Translations under genes and position numbers: made by a program | Origin: Planctomycetota bacterium | GTDB taxonomy: Bacteria > Planctomycetota > Planctomycetia > Gemmatales > Gemmataceae | Assembly (NCBI GenBank): GCA_016195405.1 | Contig: JACPZP010000084.1 | Coordinates: 1-41,414, forward strand | Direction of reading: 5' to 3' | Length of the DNA: 41,414 nt | Shown here: one piece after another, positions 11,101 through 17,038 of the stretch | Layout: each line of letters starts with the position of its first letter | Numbering within the stretch: the stretch's first letter is position 1 | The notes under the pieces: generated by a model | The model's input: only the letters and a program-made list of their open reading frames with translations | Databases searched by the model: none | Told to the model about the DNA's origin: nothing

Positions 11101-13178
11101 AACAGGCTGAGGCTGCCGCCGGCGCTGAGCGGCTTGAGGAGCAGGGCGGCGCCGAGTTCCACGGTTGTTCCCGACTGAACGTTATCCCCGATGCCATGCG
11201 TGGCGTAGACGTAATCTTGCGGGAAAGGCGGCACATCCGTGAAACCGATGACGGTGTGGTTATCGACCACGGGCTTCAATCTTCCGCCGAGGGCTTGGTT
11301 GTTTTGGGCGGTGACCCAGCCGTCCTGGATGTCGGTCAAGCCGCTATAGGTGTTCGTCCCTGTCAGAATGAGGTTGCCTTTGCCGAACTTGTCGAACGTG
11401 GCGGGCGTGAGGAAGAGGAGCGGGTCGTTGATGATGCCCGTGACCGTCAAACTGTCGTCGTTGGTGAAGTAGTTGCTGTCGCCCGACGGAGTCGCGTCGG
11501 CTTCGACGCCGATGCTGGCTTCGGCGCTCTCCGGGGTGTTGACCATCGTGATGTTGCCGGTCCAGCGATTAATGCCCGAAACGCTGTCCAGAGCGCCTAA
11601 GCGGTTGAAGCCGGTGCCGTTGAGCGCGATATTGTCCGCGATGATCAGGCTCGTGATGCTGCCCGTGACGGAGTCGGGCTTGGAGTCCACCTCAAGTTGC
11701 AAGGTGGCGTTGTTCATCACCGAGGTGCTGCCGCTGGCGGATCCCAGGGCTTGTGAATCGCGGATGTTCAAGATGCCGGTGACAACCGTGGTTTTGCCGT
11801 GGTAGGTGTTCGCGTTCGTTAGGACGAGAGTGCCGGCGTCGGTCTTGTTGAATCCGGTGTTCGCGTTGGGATCGCTGATGACGCTGTTGACGGTGAGCGT
11901 ATAGGCTTCCGCGACGGCAATCCACGGCAGCACGTTGTTGGGGATGCCGCTTCCCAAGAAAACGCTGCCGTTCCAAGTGTTGTTGCCCTTGAGGTTGAAC
12001 AGGGACCCTTTGTTGGTGAAGCCGGACCCGTTCAAGGTGACGATTTCGCTCTGCACCGTGAAGCCGACGCCGGAAGTATCCTCGATCTCCAGAGTGCCGG
12101 CCGTGCCGGTGATGAGGTTCTGATTCACAATGGTTCCGTTGGCGGTGCTGGGCAGTGCGCCGCCGGGCAAGGGTTCGCCCAGCGCTTGCGCATTGCGGAT
12201 ATCGAGGACGCCGTTGTCGACGACCGTGCCGCCGCGATAAGTGTTGGCCGAGCCGAGAATGACCGTACTGGTCCCTTCCTTCATCAAATTGTGGCCGACG
12301 CCCGTATCGCTGACTTGGCCGGTAATGTTCAGCGTGGTGCCGCTGTTGCCGCCGAAGGCGGCATCGGAATCCATGACGACATTGCCGGCCCAGGTGACGT
12401 TCGTGCCGGTCACGGTAAATACCGCCCCGTTGGCGCCCGGTCCCACGCCGTTGACAATCAAGGGCTCGCTGATCGTTCCGGTGGGAATGTTGATCTGAAG
12501 CTGTGAATTGTTGGCGACAGTGGTGCCGGTGCTGGTGGCGCCCAGCGCATTGACGTTGGTGATCGCGAGTATGCCGGAATCGCTGTCGATCTTGATCTGG
12601 CCCGTGAAAGCAGTGTTATCGTTCGACAAGGTCAAGGTGCCTTGCCCTTCCTTGGTCAGGCCGATGCTGCCGCTCAGGTGGCCCGAAAGGGTTAGGTTCG
12701 CCCCGGATTGGACCGTAAAGAATTGCTGGCTGACGCCCCCCATTTGAATATCGAAGCCGATGGCGTTGTTGACGGAGCCGGCCGTGACGATGATGTAACC
12801 GCCGCTGGGGTTCGTCGGATCGCCCAGCGTAATCTTGTTGCCGGTGAAGCTGTAGCCGGCGTCGCTGAGGGTGATGGAGTTGAAAAAGGCGTTGTTGAGG
12901 TCGTTGAGGGTCGCATGCGAGGCTGCCGGCACGCCGGATGGGAAAATGAGATCCTCATGCGCCGTGGAGGTCCCCGTCGGTCGAACGTTTCCCGCCCAAT
13001 TCAGGGGGTTGCTCCAGCGATGGTCGTTGCCGCCGCCGCCGTCCCAAGCGAAGGTGGCAGGCGCCAGCCGGTCCTCTAGATATTCCAGAGATAACCGTAC
13101 GCGCGGACGCTTCTGGATGGGTGTGCGCGGGGACGAGACTAGCGATTTCACCCAACGCAGAAAGCTGAAAGAAGACAT
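2124..13178 (-). CDS. Giant mosaic surface protein: autotransporter-type repeats, BNR propeller, Ig-like repeats
   Basis: This is a 3684-residue exported or surface protein. The ATG at 13178 has GGAAGGG six bases upstream; a TTG seven codons earlier overlaps that site and is rejected. Order of parts: a leader with LEYLEDRLAPA (about residues 30-42), a planctomycete-type surface-protein motif; autotransporter-associated beta-strand repeats (six copies, about 180-1080, e.g. LVLTNANTYHGKT); a BNR/sortilin-like propeller with six Asp-box motifs (about 1130-1960, e.g. SIDSGKTWTLL); four more beta repeats (2030-2440); ten Ig-like repeats of about 100 residues (2583-3583); and a final Ig-like C-terminal domain. 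There is no C-terminal barrel, so it is not a classical autotransporter. A role in adhesion or cell-surface structure is inference. It is monocistronic. Confidence 0.85.
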   Translation of the reverse strand: MSSFSFLRWVKSLVSSPRTPIQKRPRVRLSLEYLEDRLAPATFAWDGGGGNDHRWSNPLNWAGNVRPTGTSTAHEDLIFPSGVPAASHATLNDLNNAFFNSITLSDAGYSFTGNKITLGDPTNPSGGYIIVTAGSVNNAIGFDIQMGGVSQQFFTVQSGANLTLSGHLSGSIGLTKEGQGTLTLSNDNTAFTGQIKIDSDSGILAITNVNALGATSTGTTVANNSQLQINIPTGTISEPLIVNGVGPGANGAVFTVTGTNVTWAGNVVMDSDAAFGGNSGTTLNITGQVSDTGVGHNLMKEGTSTVILGSANTYRGGTVVDNGVLDIRNAQALGEPLPGGALPSTANGTIVNQNLITGTAGTLEIEDTSGVGFTVQSEIVTLNGSGFTNKGSLFNLKGNNTWNGSVFLGSGIPNNVLPWIAVAEAYTLTVNSVISDPNANTGFNKTDAGTLVLTNANTYHGKTTVVTGILNIRDSQALGSASGSTSVMNNATLQLEVDSKPDSVTGSITSLIIADNIALNGTGFNRLGALDSVSGINRWTGNITMVNTPESAEASIGVEADATPSGDSNYFTNDDSLTVTGIINDPLLFLTPATFDKFGKGNLILTGTNTYSGLTDIQDGWVTAQNNQALGGRLKPVVDNHTVIGFTDVPPFPQDYVYATHGIGDNVQSGTTVELGAALLLKPLSAGGSLSLFEHLTLMGSGITHPFNNVSQGGISQEGALLSVDGNNTITGNVTLMAQAGVGTAEPRYSSINELALTGEVSEKQPVINVNTNFIGPSQQKETIIDPGTTAGSMVVNYQFHTAADRMTIYLGTLADANRVQLIDTGFVSFAGTITITYTPTSAVVNLKKFDADTNGNLISNTTTTVSYAPFLTPPKIDIVVDEGGNPQFPTTAWDFNAKVTPAGVIGGGIAKLGNRRLVLEGNATYTGANEVKEGALRVRSDTAFGTGAGGTTVDAGAALEVQGVLASLNGGVGRGIQMWGEHLTLAGTGNTTATPGSTISTLSVLSDDNLWRGPLSLKNDMTFDIQGTARFTITGAIDDAANLAPNGSSITKTGTGKLVLAGANSYRGVTNINQGIVNLQNGSALGAVGPNSGTVVANGASLELQGDITIAGETLTLNGAGPSSAPANPNTSWFQIGPAPIANGQTQGNENVTGRVTGISVDPSDPNTIYISTAGGGAWKTNNGGKTWLPITDNIPDIATNPSPAPTIFSGAIAVSTRDPRVIYMGTGESNNSGDSFYGRGIMKSIDSGKTWTLLTGNPGLDELVGRTIAKIVVDPLNANVIYVAVSEFGINGQFGNAGIWKYDGFSWTNLTSLAGAPTDGGTAFFSGFDDWSDVAVIVDPVFAGNRFLLGAVGSFDGFQFNNATYISLDDGVTWTLNGQPLSYTEGPFTYPYAGNIKVGFGTQIFPPDPVFQLVPPPTYHLYAAVDWPTNVSPSNAAKANTLRELRTNTISWDANNLKWIVGGWSPNTTVPNIGAQTSYDTVLIVDPRASLASALPQPTYNILYLAGVGNPFTQGPLISLNGGQSWTDIGTGADGKGPHADSHGMALDSNNRLVIGNDGGVWRLDNATPGSIKWTNLSGNLAITTFNGVDVHPTNPNIIIGGTQDNGTEIFNGSSLTWTHVEDGDGGAAHINQTNPNIMFHVLNGTLRRSTTGGAQGSWNTVYTLWAVQNGVGELYFPFALDKVNSSRVLLGDTFPFLRVTPVLDIDGTGNGLFESLDGGNTYTNLTKNLFYFISFYGPVRYEVSVFAAATYQGVFTTDPGNPDQPDPGFPLVTDKGVNTYDPDTIYISDSVSIFLTKNHGLTWVDRTDNLNQVIFDNQGNVQSLVQDVAVDPTNRNTAYVITGPSFPNASVTGRIFRTTTAGLSINGAPGWEEITGDLPAGPAHKIIIDPRTGDLFVGNDLGVYRLKATDAANGNFIWKRFGVGLPDVQVTDMVLNQTLNTIVIGTYGRSAFQIFLDDYRPNAGALRSLSGSAIWTGPVFLAGDSTISANGNQAIQNGVGNAQLTILGTIADAPGLPAGTHPKLTKAGKGNVVLAGANTYTGLTDVAEGVLVIQNPSALGANPSNGGDGTIVENGAAINLQSNLTGEPLQLNGDGFLYNGHSSGALRNTSNNNIYTGNITLGSDVTIGVDTGTSLTINNTGTGKIDDAGAGFGITKELSGTLILGGNNTYDGFTKVNQGILQITNAHSLGTDVGGTNVRDGAQLQIQGGITIVNEALLLSGLGVFGTGALLNTGGNNKWQGPVTLTSLAGFSPTTIPPSDVSISVANAADTLTIDGPISDDDPGFGLFKIGAGTLVLTQSNLYRGTTTVAAGVLRITDPFGLGTSDGGTVVNAGAALELAGGAGGFTVADEALTLNGNGVSPGNAGAVRNLSGANTWTGNVLLATNSSIGVDSGSLDVQGTLADNGAPSSPSSLTKVGAGRLQLDAFNTYRGTTTINAGDVQVDGVINNVSLNGGSVSGTGVVGTITTLTSGKVSPGDNGSATPTGSLTSGSAVWNANTTFFVNLSDVGNFDSLAVTGNINLNAALLAGTVGPGVNLNDTFTILTTTGGTITGTFGNTVSGAIFIGGAKFLISYTSTSVVLTRSGVTSVTMAVSSSASPSSYGQIVNFIATFTPEAGAGTLNGQGVTYVLDGNAADTQTAFVVNNVATLPANAFAAFPLSIGAHTIAVSFNQSGFTPASGTINQQVNKATTSTTLAASSSSAAFGQSVTFTATVIPSGFNPAPLVGLTVTFLDGATTLGTGSLDVNGKATFTTSTLTATSHSITAVFAGNANYGGSTSAALVFNVTKATSTTTVTSSLNPSVFGDAVTLTATVTPTVNGVLPTGLVTFKDVTVPATPITLGTVSLANVAGTAVATFTTGATDFTGGTHTIVAVYAGDVNFNSSNSANFAQTVNKHATTSTITQSSANPSGAGQAVTFTVTVTPGVGAFVPTGTLTFMDGATTLGTSTLLANVGGVATATFTTSSLAEGSHTISAVYAGDTNFSASTSANFSQVVLRASTTTLTSSLNPSPFGTSVTFTADVSGTGGTPTGTVTFSVDGNPQAPQNLPGPVTFTPANLSAGTHTITATYSGDAIFGISSATLTQTVNQAATTTTLVVAPPTTSFGQLVTMTAHVASAAGVPVGSVTFKDGATSLGAVAVDGSGNAVFTTSTLSVGTHSITAVFNLTPAGNFATSTSAASSEVVSLATSTTAVTSSVPAGSVFGQAVSFSATVTPAGGLPSSLSGQTVTFMEGATVLNTATINASGVAIFTTSSLVVGSHVITASFAGTTNVQASSGTVTQAVAKAASTLTLTASPASSTFGQSVTFTAAVGITAPGAATLTGQTVTFLDGATSLGTGTLDATGKATLTTSALVVASHSITANYAGNASVLASSGNIPSYVVAKATSTTTLTSSANPGVTGQSITFTATVNLGTSPASLLTGQIVTFKDGLTTLGTGTLTALGTATFTTATLTAGTHSITAAYAGTANITASTSAPLSEKIGITTALTVASSAASAALGSPVTFTATILAATGGLASLVGQTITFKDGATTLGTGTLNSLGKATFTTSTLAGGSHSITVSYAGDGTHNPSTSVAFNQVIFLPASALIATVNPVQPLIVSPFTITVTAKDSNGNTDLNYNKPASLTVLSKPAGATVTIPTPTMANGVLTFTGLQVSAIGTYTFQITWGSLVINVTFTATAIGRR
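2425..5430 (-). repeat. Ten tandem Ig-like (Big_3-type) repeats inside the giant gene
   Basis: Ten units of about 300 bp encode a recurring pattern: TSTTxTSS, FGQxVTFTATV, VTFKDGATTLGTGTL, ATFTTSTL, GTHSITAxYAG, then a linker ending in VxK. The last two or three units are the most alike at protein level. Such arrays typically extend a surface protein as a stalk; that function is inferred. Confidence 0.8.
7290..9790 (-). other. BNR/Asp-box beta-propeller region nested within the giant gene
   Basis: About 830 residues between two blocks of autotransporter-type repeats. It begins near WFQIGPAPIANG and ends near YGRSAFQIFL. Six Asp-box-like motifs are visible (TNNGGKTWLPI, SIDSGKTWTLL, SLDDGVTWTLN, SLNGGQSWTDI, SLDGGNTYTNL, TKNHGLTWVDR), together with repeated VDPxNxNxIY strands. 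This fits a sortilin-type multi-blade propeller. No sialidase catalytic signature was seen, so it is read as a binding or structural fold. Confidence 0.7.
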
Positions 13179-13275
13179 GGCGAACCCTTCCGAAAACAAA
13201 GGATGCTGAATCTAGTCAGATAAACAGCGTAATCGACAAAGAACCCCAGTTAAAGAGTAAAAACAAAAATTCCTC

Positions 13276-13305
13276 TATATAGACTGTCTTTGGTAGGCAG
13301 TCTAA
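13276..13305 (-). promoter_or_regulatory. Possible promoter and inverted repeat upstream of the giant gene
   Basis: On the minus strand TTAGAC (13305-13300) and TATATA (13281-13276) are separated by 18 bases. An inverted repeat TAGACTG/CAGTCTA (13280-13286 and 13298-13304) lies between and over these boxes, as an operator might. The match is modest and rests on pattern only. Confidence 0.3.
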
Positions 13306-13315
13306 CCTGCGGCAA

Positions 13316-13356
13316 CCGCATTACGGAGAAGGACCGCATTACGGAGAAGGACCGCA
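13316..13356. repeat. 18-bp tandem repeat, 2.3 copies
   Basis: CCGCATTACGGAGAAGGA occurs at 13316-13333 and 13334-13351, followed by a partial CCGCA. It lies about 140 bases upstream of the giant gene start. No function can be assigned. Confidence 0.8.
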
Positions 13357-13813
13357 GGGTTCCGGTTTCCTGCATTAATGGACGGATTAGTGCGTCCCAA
13401 CAGCCCGATGAAAAAAGACGATCCTGACCTTTCGAACAATTGGACCAGCCTCGGATTTTCTGAGCGACCTAAGGTTCCAATCCCTTCAACGGGCTGCTTG
13501 GGGAGATGGGCGCGGGTCTGAACCTTGGTCGAATTAACCTGTCGGTAACTTGGCGAAGAAAAGCAAAGTTTAAGCCGCAAAGATTAAAAAATGATGAGAA
13601 GCGCTAACTCGTGTGCTGGCGTGAACTTCTTCGTTTTCTCATAAAAACGGCTGGCGCCGTAATGTAAAGCGCAATTAACAGTATGTCGCCGGTGTAAACG
13701 GTGATGTTGACTGAACATAGTGACTTGTTGAGGCAGCTGTACGGGCTCACCGACGCGTGTTGTGGTTTTTCCGGGCCAGAATCGCGTGATGATGCAGCCG
13801 CTCTCAATCGTTG

Positions 13814-13842
13814 TTGAACCATCTCTTGGCTGCACCTATAAT
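13814..13842 (+). promoter_or_regulatory. Sigma70-type promoter of purF
   Basis: TTGAAC at 13814-13819 and a perfect TATAAT at 13837-13842 are spaced by exactly 17 bases. Transcription would begin near 13849, giving a leader of about 70 bases before the purF ATG at 13919. This is the clearest promoter in the window. Confidence 0.65.
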
Positions 13843-13918
13843 ACAACTGAACAAAAGCAAACTGCGAATTTCATGCGGCGACTTCGGGTTTCCATGACCT
13901 TCTGGGGTGGTATTGCTC

Positions 13919-15508
13919 ATGGCCGAACTGCACCATGAATGCGGAATTGCCGCGATCTATCACTTCGAAAGCCCCATTCCTTCGAGACTTTGTCCAGCGG
14001 CGGGACCTGAAAATGTCTCACGTCTAATGCCGAGGCTGCTCCTCGACTTGCAGAATCGCGGGCAGCTGGCGGCCGGGCTAACCTCTTATAACCCTCGCCG
14101 CGACAAAATCATCGACACCTACCGGCAAATCGGCACCGTCATCGAGGCGTTTCGGCTCAACCACTACGCCAAGCACGAAAACATCATGAAGGATTTCGCG
14201 GGGCGGGCCGCCATTGGGCATGTCCGCTACGCCACTTGCGGCTCCAACGACCGCAGTTACGCCCAGCCTTTCGAGCGCCACCACGGCTGCAAATGGAAGT
14301 GGTTCAGCATCGCCTTCAACGGCCAGCTCACCAACTTCGCTGAGCTGCGCGAAGACCTCCTTAACCTGGCCGACTACCACCTGACGCGCAATACCGACAC
14401 CGAAGTCATCATGCACTATCTGTCGTACGAGTTTCGCAACGACGATAGGCCTGACATGGTCGAAGTCTTCCGCAATTTGAGCCGTAAATTCGACGGCGCC
14501 TACAACATTGCCTTCATGAACGCCATGGGCGACATGGTGGTGGCCCGCGATCCGACGGGATTCCGGCCGCTCTGCTACGCGGTCGATGGGCCGCTCTTCG
14601 CCGCCGCCAGCGAAAGCGTCGCCTTGACCAACCTCGGCTTCCAAAACGTCAAGTCGCTGGAGCCGGGCGAAATGATCCTCATCCAGAGCAACAAGATGCG
14701 GATCGAGCGCTTCGCGCCGCGGCAAACGCCGTCGCACTGTTTCTTCGAATGGATCTACTTCGCCAACGTGGCCAGCACCCTGGATGAGCGGAGCGTTTAT
14801 CTGTCACGCGCTGCTCTCGGGAAAGAGCTGGCCATTCAGGAGCATCGGCTTGGCCGGGTGAAGCTCGACGACGACACCATCGTGGTGCCGGTGCCGGACA
14901 CGGGCAAGGCGGCGGCCGACGCGATGGCGTTCGAATTGGGCTTACCGTCGGTTGAAGGATTAATGCGCAACCGCTACGTGGGCCGCACGTTTATCGAAGG
15001 GACGAATCGGGCCGACCGCGTGAAGGTGAAGTACACGCCCTTGCGCGAGGTGCTGGAAGGCAAACGCGTGCTTTTGATCGAGGACACGATCGTCCGCAGC
15101 ACGACGCTCAAAACGCTCGTGGGACATCTGCGCGAACGCGGCGGCGCTCGCGAGATTCATGTCCGGGTCGCTTGCCCGCCGATCATCGCGCCGTGCTTTT
15201 ACGGCATCGACATGTCCACCGTGAGGGAGTTGTTCGCGCCGCGCTTCATGGACGGCGCCAGGCCCACCGAAGCCGAGCAAGAAGCGATGGCCCGCGATTT
15301 AGACGCCGACAGCCTCTTCTATCTGCCCCTGGAGGCCGTAGCCCGCTGCATCGGCTTGCCCGCTGAGCGCCTGTGCCGGGCCTGCATCACGGGACATTAT
15401 CCCACACCCGCGGGCGAACGCCTCTATCAACTGGCGCTGCGCAGTCACGACAATGGCGAAACCAACGGCCGCACCTACGAGCTTCTCAGCGCCACGCCGA
15501 GCGTGTAA
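13919..15508 (+). CDS. purF: Amidophosphoribosyltransferase (glutamine PRPP amidotransferase)
   Basis: This enzyme catalyses the first committed step of de novo purine synthesis: PRPP plus glutamine gives 5-phosphoribosylamine. The protein has 529 residues. The ATG at 13919 is preferred to an in-frame GTG 12 bases upstream because it leaves a short propeptide before the N-terminal nucleophile Cys8 (HHECGIAAI). The glutaminase half is followed by a phosphoribosyltransferase half with the PRPP-binding motif [12 protein letters not shown] (386-396 region). Cys274, Cys419 or Cys426, Cys486 and Cys489 (LCRAC) fit the [4Fe-4S] ligands of the Bacillus-type enzyme. The usual DDSIVRGTT reads EDTIVRSTT here. 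It stands alone, not in a pur operon, with its own promoter at 13814-13842. Confidence 0.9.
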   Translation: MAELHHECGIAAIYHFESPIPSRLCPAAGPENVSRLMPRLLLDLQNRGQLAAGLTSYNPRRDKIIDTYRQIGTVIEAFRLNHYAKHENIMKDFAGRAAIGHVRYATCGSNDRSYAQPFERHHGCKWKWFSIAFNGQLTNFAELREDLLNLADYHLTRNTDTEVIMHYLSYEFRNDDRPDMVEVFRNLSRKFDGAYNIAFMNAMGDMVVARDPTGFRPLCYAVDGPLFAAASESVALTNLGFQNVKSLEPGEMILIQSNKMRIERFAPRQTPSHCFFEWIYFANVASTLDERSVYLSRAALGKELAIQEHRLGRVKLDDDTIVVPVPDTGKAAADAMAFELGLPSVEGLMRNRYVGRTFIEGTNRADRVKVKYTPLREVLEGKRVLLIEDTIVRSTTLKTLVGHLRERGGAREIHVRVACPPIIAPCFYGIDMSTVRELFAPRFMDGARPTEAEQEAMARDLDADSLFYLPLEAVARCIGLPAERLCRACITGHYPTPAGERLYQLALRSHDNGETNGRTYELLSATPSV

Positions 15509-15595
15509 CCGCAAGTTTTCTAAGCTCACCCCGTCTACTGCGTCTGTGAAGCTCGCTCGGCGGTTTCGCGCGCTCTCCCACGGGTGAATCCCGAT

Positions 15596-15628
15596 GTGCC
15601 GGATTGTTTCAGCGAAGTGCCGGATTGT
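15596..15628. repeat. Pair of 12-bp direct repeats between purF and the DUF3501 gene
   Basis: GTGCCGGATTGT occurs at 15596-15607 and 15617-15628, 21 bases apart start to start, or two helical turns. The surrounding 259-bp spacer (15509-15767) lies between convergent genes and shows no clear terminator hairpin. Confidence 0.6.
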
Positions 15629-15767
15629 ATCTGTCCCAGAGTCGCGCTGAAACCATTTCCCTAAAACTAATGGCATAAGGAGGTTATGTGCGGAAAATTG
15701 CTTCATCGGTCTCTGAAACAATGTGCCTGGCTGCACAAGAAATTGGATGGGGAATCTTAACTGGCAG

Positions 15768-16382
15768 TCACGCCGCGGCCCGAAGCATGTCGCGATCCGA
15801 GAGGCTCAAGTCGTCGAGCAAGCTTTGCCGCACGTCTTCACCGAGCGAGCAGGCGTGGTGGTAGTTGCCGTTGTCGAAAACGAACGCGGCCCGCTTATTG
15901 AAGTCGGTCAGGGCCGCCCTGCCCTGTGCCGCTATCGGAAACTGCACCCAGTGAGCCGTGCCGATCGCGCGATCTTCGGGCCTGCTGGTGATGAGGTCCG
16001 CCGCGTATTCCTGACGGCCGACGCACAAACGCAGATGATCGCCTTGCATGTTCTGAAAGGGCGCCAGTTCCTCGAACAACTTGCTTTCGTCGGATATCGC
16101 GATGAGCAAGGCGGCTTGCAGGAGATTGGCCCCGGGCAAAAGGCGATTGTAGAGGTCGAGTTCCTGGCGCACTTCCACGGGATCGACGATCCGGGCGATG
16201 CGCACGATCTCTTGAATGCGAAACCAGAGCGTTTGGCGATTTTCGAAAACAAGCGTCAAGCGCGGGCCGATGCGGACGCGCCGGTAGCGGTCGACGTAGC
16301 GGCGATGCGAGTCGAAGTACTCGCGGCGCCGGCCGGCGTATTCCTCCAGCGGTATCAGGTCGTCAAGCGTCAACGGCATCAT
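15768..16382 (-). CDS. DUF3501 family protein
   Basis: This is a protein of about 204 residues that I recognise as DUF3501 from its pattern: LTLDDLIPLEEY at the N-terminus, LTLVFENRQTLWFRIQEIVRIARI (residues 45-68, quoted in parts: RLTLVFENR, WFRIQEIVRI), then QELDLYNRLLPG. The function is unknown. From family knowledge, DUF3501 genes often sit with rubrerythrin and iron-sulfur oxidoreductase genes, which suggests redox or peroxide metabolism. Here it is the last gene of a four-gene minus-strand run, starting 7 bases after the aquaporin stop codon, so translation is probably coupled. Two adjacent ATGs (16382 and 16379) are possible starts; the first is given. The Shine-Dalgarno match (GAAGAAG) is weak, in line with coupling. 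Confidence 0.75.
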   Translation of the reverse strand: MMPLTLDDLIPLEEYAGRRREYFDSHRRYVDRYRRVRIGPRLTLVFENRQTLWFRIQEIVRIARIVDPVEVRQELDLYNRLLPGANLLQAALLIAISDESKLFEELAPFQNMQGDHLRLCVGRQEYAADLITSRPEDRAIGTAHWVQFPIAAQGRAALTDFNKRAAFVFDNGNYHHACSLGEDVRQSLLDDLSLSDRDMLRAAA

Positions 16383-16389
16383 GAGCAAG

Positions 16390-17013
16390 TTACTTCTTCG
16401 CCTTGGCCAAAGGCGCCGGTTCGAACTCGGGCGTCGCTTCGTTGCGGGCAGGCCAATAGAAGGTGAACGTGAACAGCCCGCCCAAAAGCGCGCCCAGGAT
16501 CGGGCCGCCGATGTAGATCAGCGCCTCGGAGAAGGGGCCTGTGCCGCTGCCAAACACGATGGTTTTGGCCAGGACAGGACCCAGCCAGCGTGCGGGGTTG
16601 AGGCCGGCGCCGGTAAGGGGAAAACCGACCGTTTCGAGAAATTGCCGGTCGAACGTATAGCACAAAAGCACCGCTGCCAGCACGCCGCCCAGCACCTGAG
16701 CGCCGATGAGCCAAGCGGCCTTCTTCGACTCCATGCGATTGAAGACCCACAACATGAGGGTGATGGCGGGATTCAGATATCCACCGGAGATAGGCAAGGT
16801 CAGCGACAACAGCACACCCACGATCAATCCCTGGGCGACGGCGTTGCCGAGGAGCCCCGGTTGATTCATGGTCAAGGACGTCGATCCCACCTGGCTCGGA
16901 TCGGCCACCGGCAAGGCAAGAAAATTGAGTATCGCCGCCGCCATCGAAAAATACACCAGGCCGAACGTCCCCACCAACTCGATCAGATAGGCTCGGGGCA
17001 ATCGCGATTGCAT
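16390..17013 (-). CDS. Short aquaporin (MIP family) apparently lacking TM4 and TM5
   Basis: This 207-residue membrane protein carries both aquaporin signature motifs: YLNPAIT (NPA at 81-83) and GLNPARWLGP (NPA at 139-141, followed by the pore Arg142). Helices seen: TM1 about 9-33, TM2 about 54-76, a half-helix after the first NPA, TM3 about 98-120, the second NPA half-helix and TM6 about 163-187. Only 57 residues separate the NPA motifs, against roughly 115-125 in typical aquaporins, so TM4 and TM5 seem absent. Losing two helices leaves the topology of the second NPA loop intact. The gene sits between a cytochrome c peroxidase (25-base gap) and DUF3501 (7-base gap). Passage of water, glycerol or hydrogen peroxide is possible; which one is unknown. 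Confidence 0.8.
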   Translation of the reverse strand: MQSRLPRAYLIELVGTFGLVYFSMAAAILNFLALPVADPSQVGSTSLTMNQPGLLGNAVAQGLIVGVLLSLTLPISGGYLNPAITLMLWVFNRMESKKAAWLIGAQVLGGVLAAVLLCYTFDRQFLETVGFPLTGAGLNPARWLGPVLAKTIVFGSGTGPFSEALIYIGGPILGALLGGLFTFTFYWPARNEATPEFEPAPLAKAKK

Positions 17014-17038
17014 GCGCTTCTCCGTGTAGTGCTTCGTC

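Larger units (their letters stand above)
13179..13918. other. 740-bp divergent intergenic region
   Basis: This AT-richer spacer separates the giant gene (leftward) from purF (rightward). It holds the purF promoter (13814-13842), an 18-bp tandem repeat (13316-13356) and a 7-bp inverted repeat (13280-13304). Short ORFs here have no plausible start context or recognisable products. Confidence 0.6.

Noticed and set aside
5901..11600. Long plus-strand reading frames of 440-510 codons opposite the giant gene (5901-7229, 7518-9047, 10230-11600)
   Set aside because: They mirror codon bias of the repeat-rich minus-strand gene, have compositions dominated by Gly/Ala/Val/Arg/Asp and match no family.
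13302..13846. Small minus-strand frames in the purF upstream spacer
   Set aside because: No ribosome-binding sites, no recognisable products, and one is partly made of the 18-bp tandem repeat (AVLLRNAVLLRN).
15299..15736. Minus-strand frame of 145 codons covering the purF 3' end
   Set aside because: It overlaps well-supported purF coding sequence and encodes nothing recognisable.
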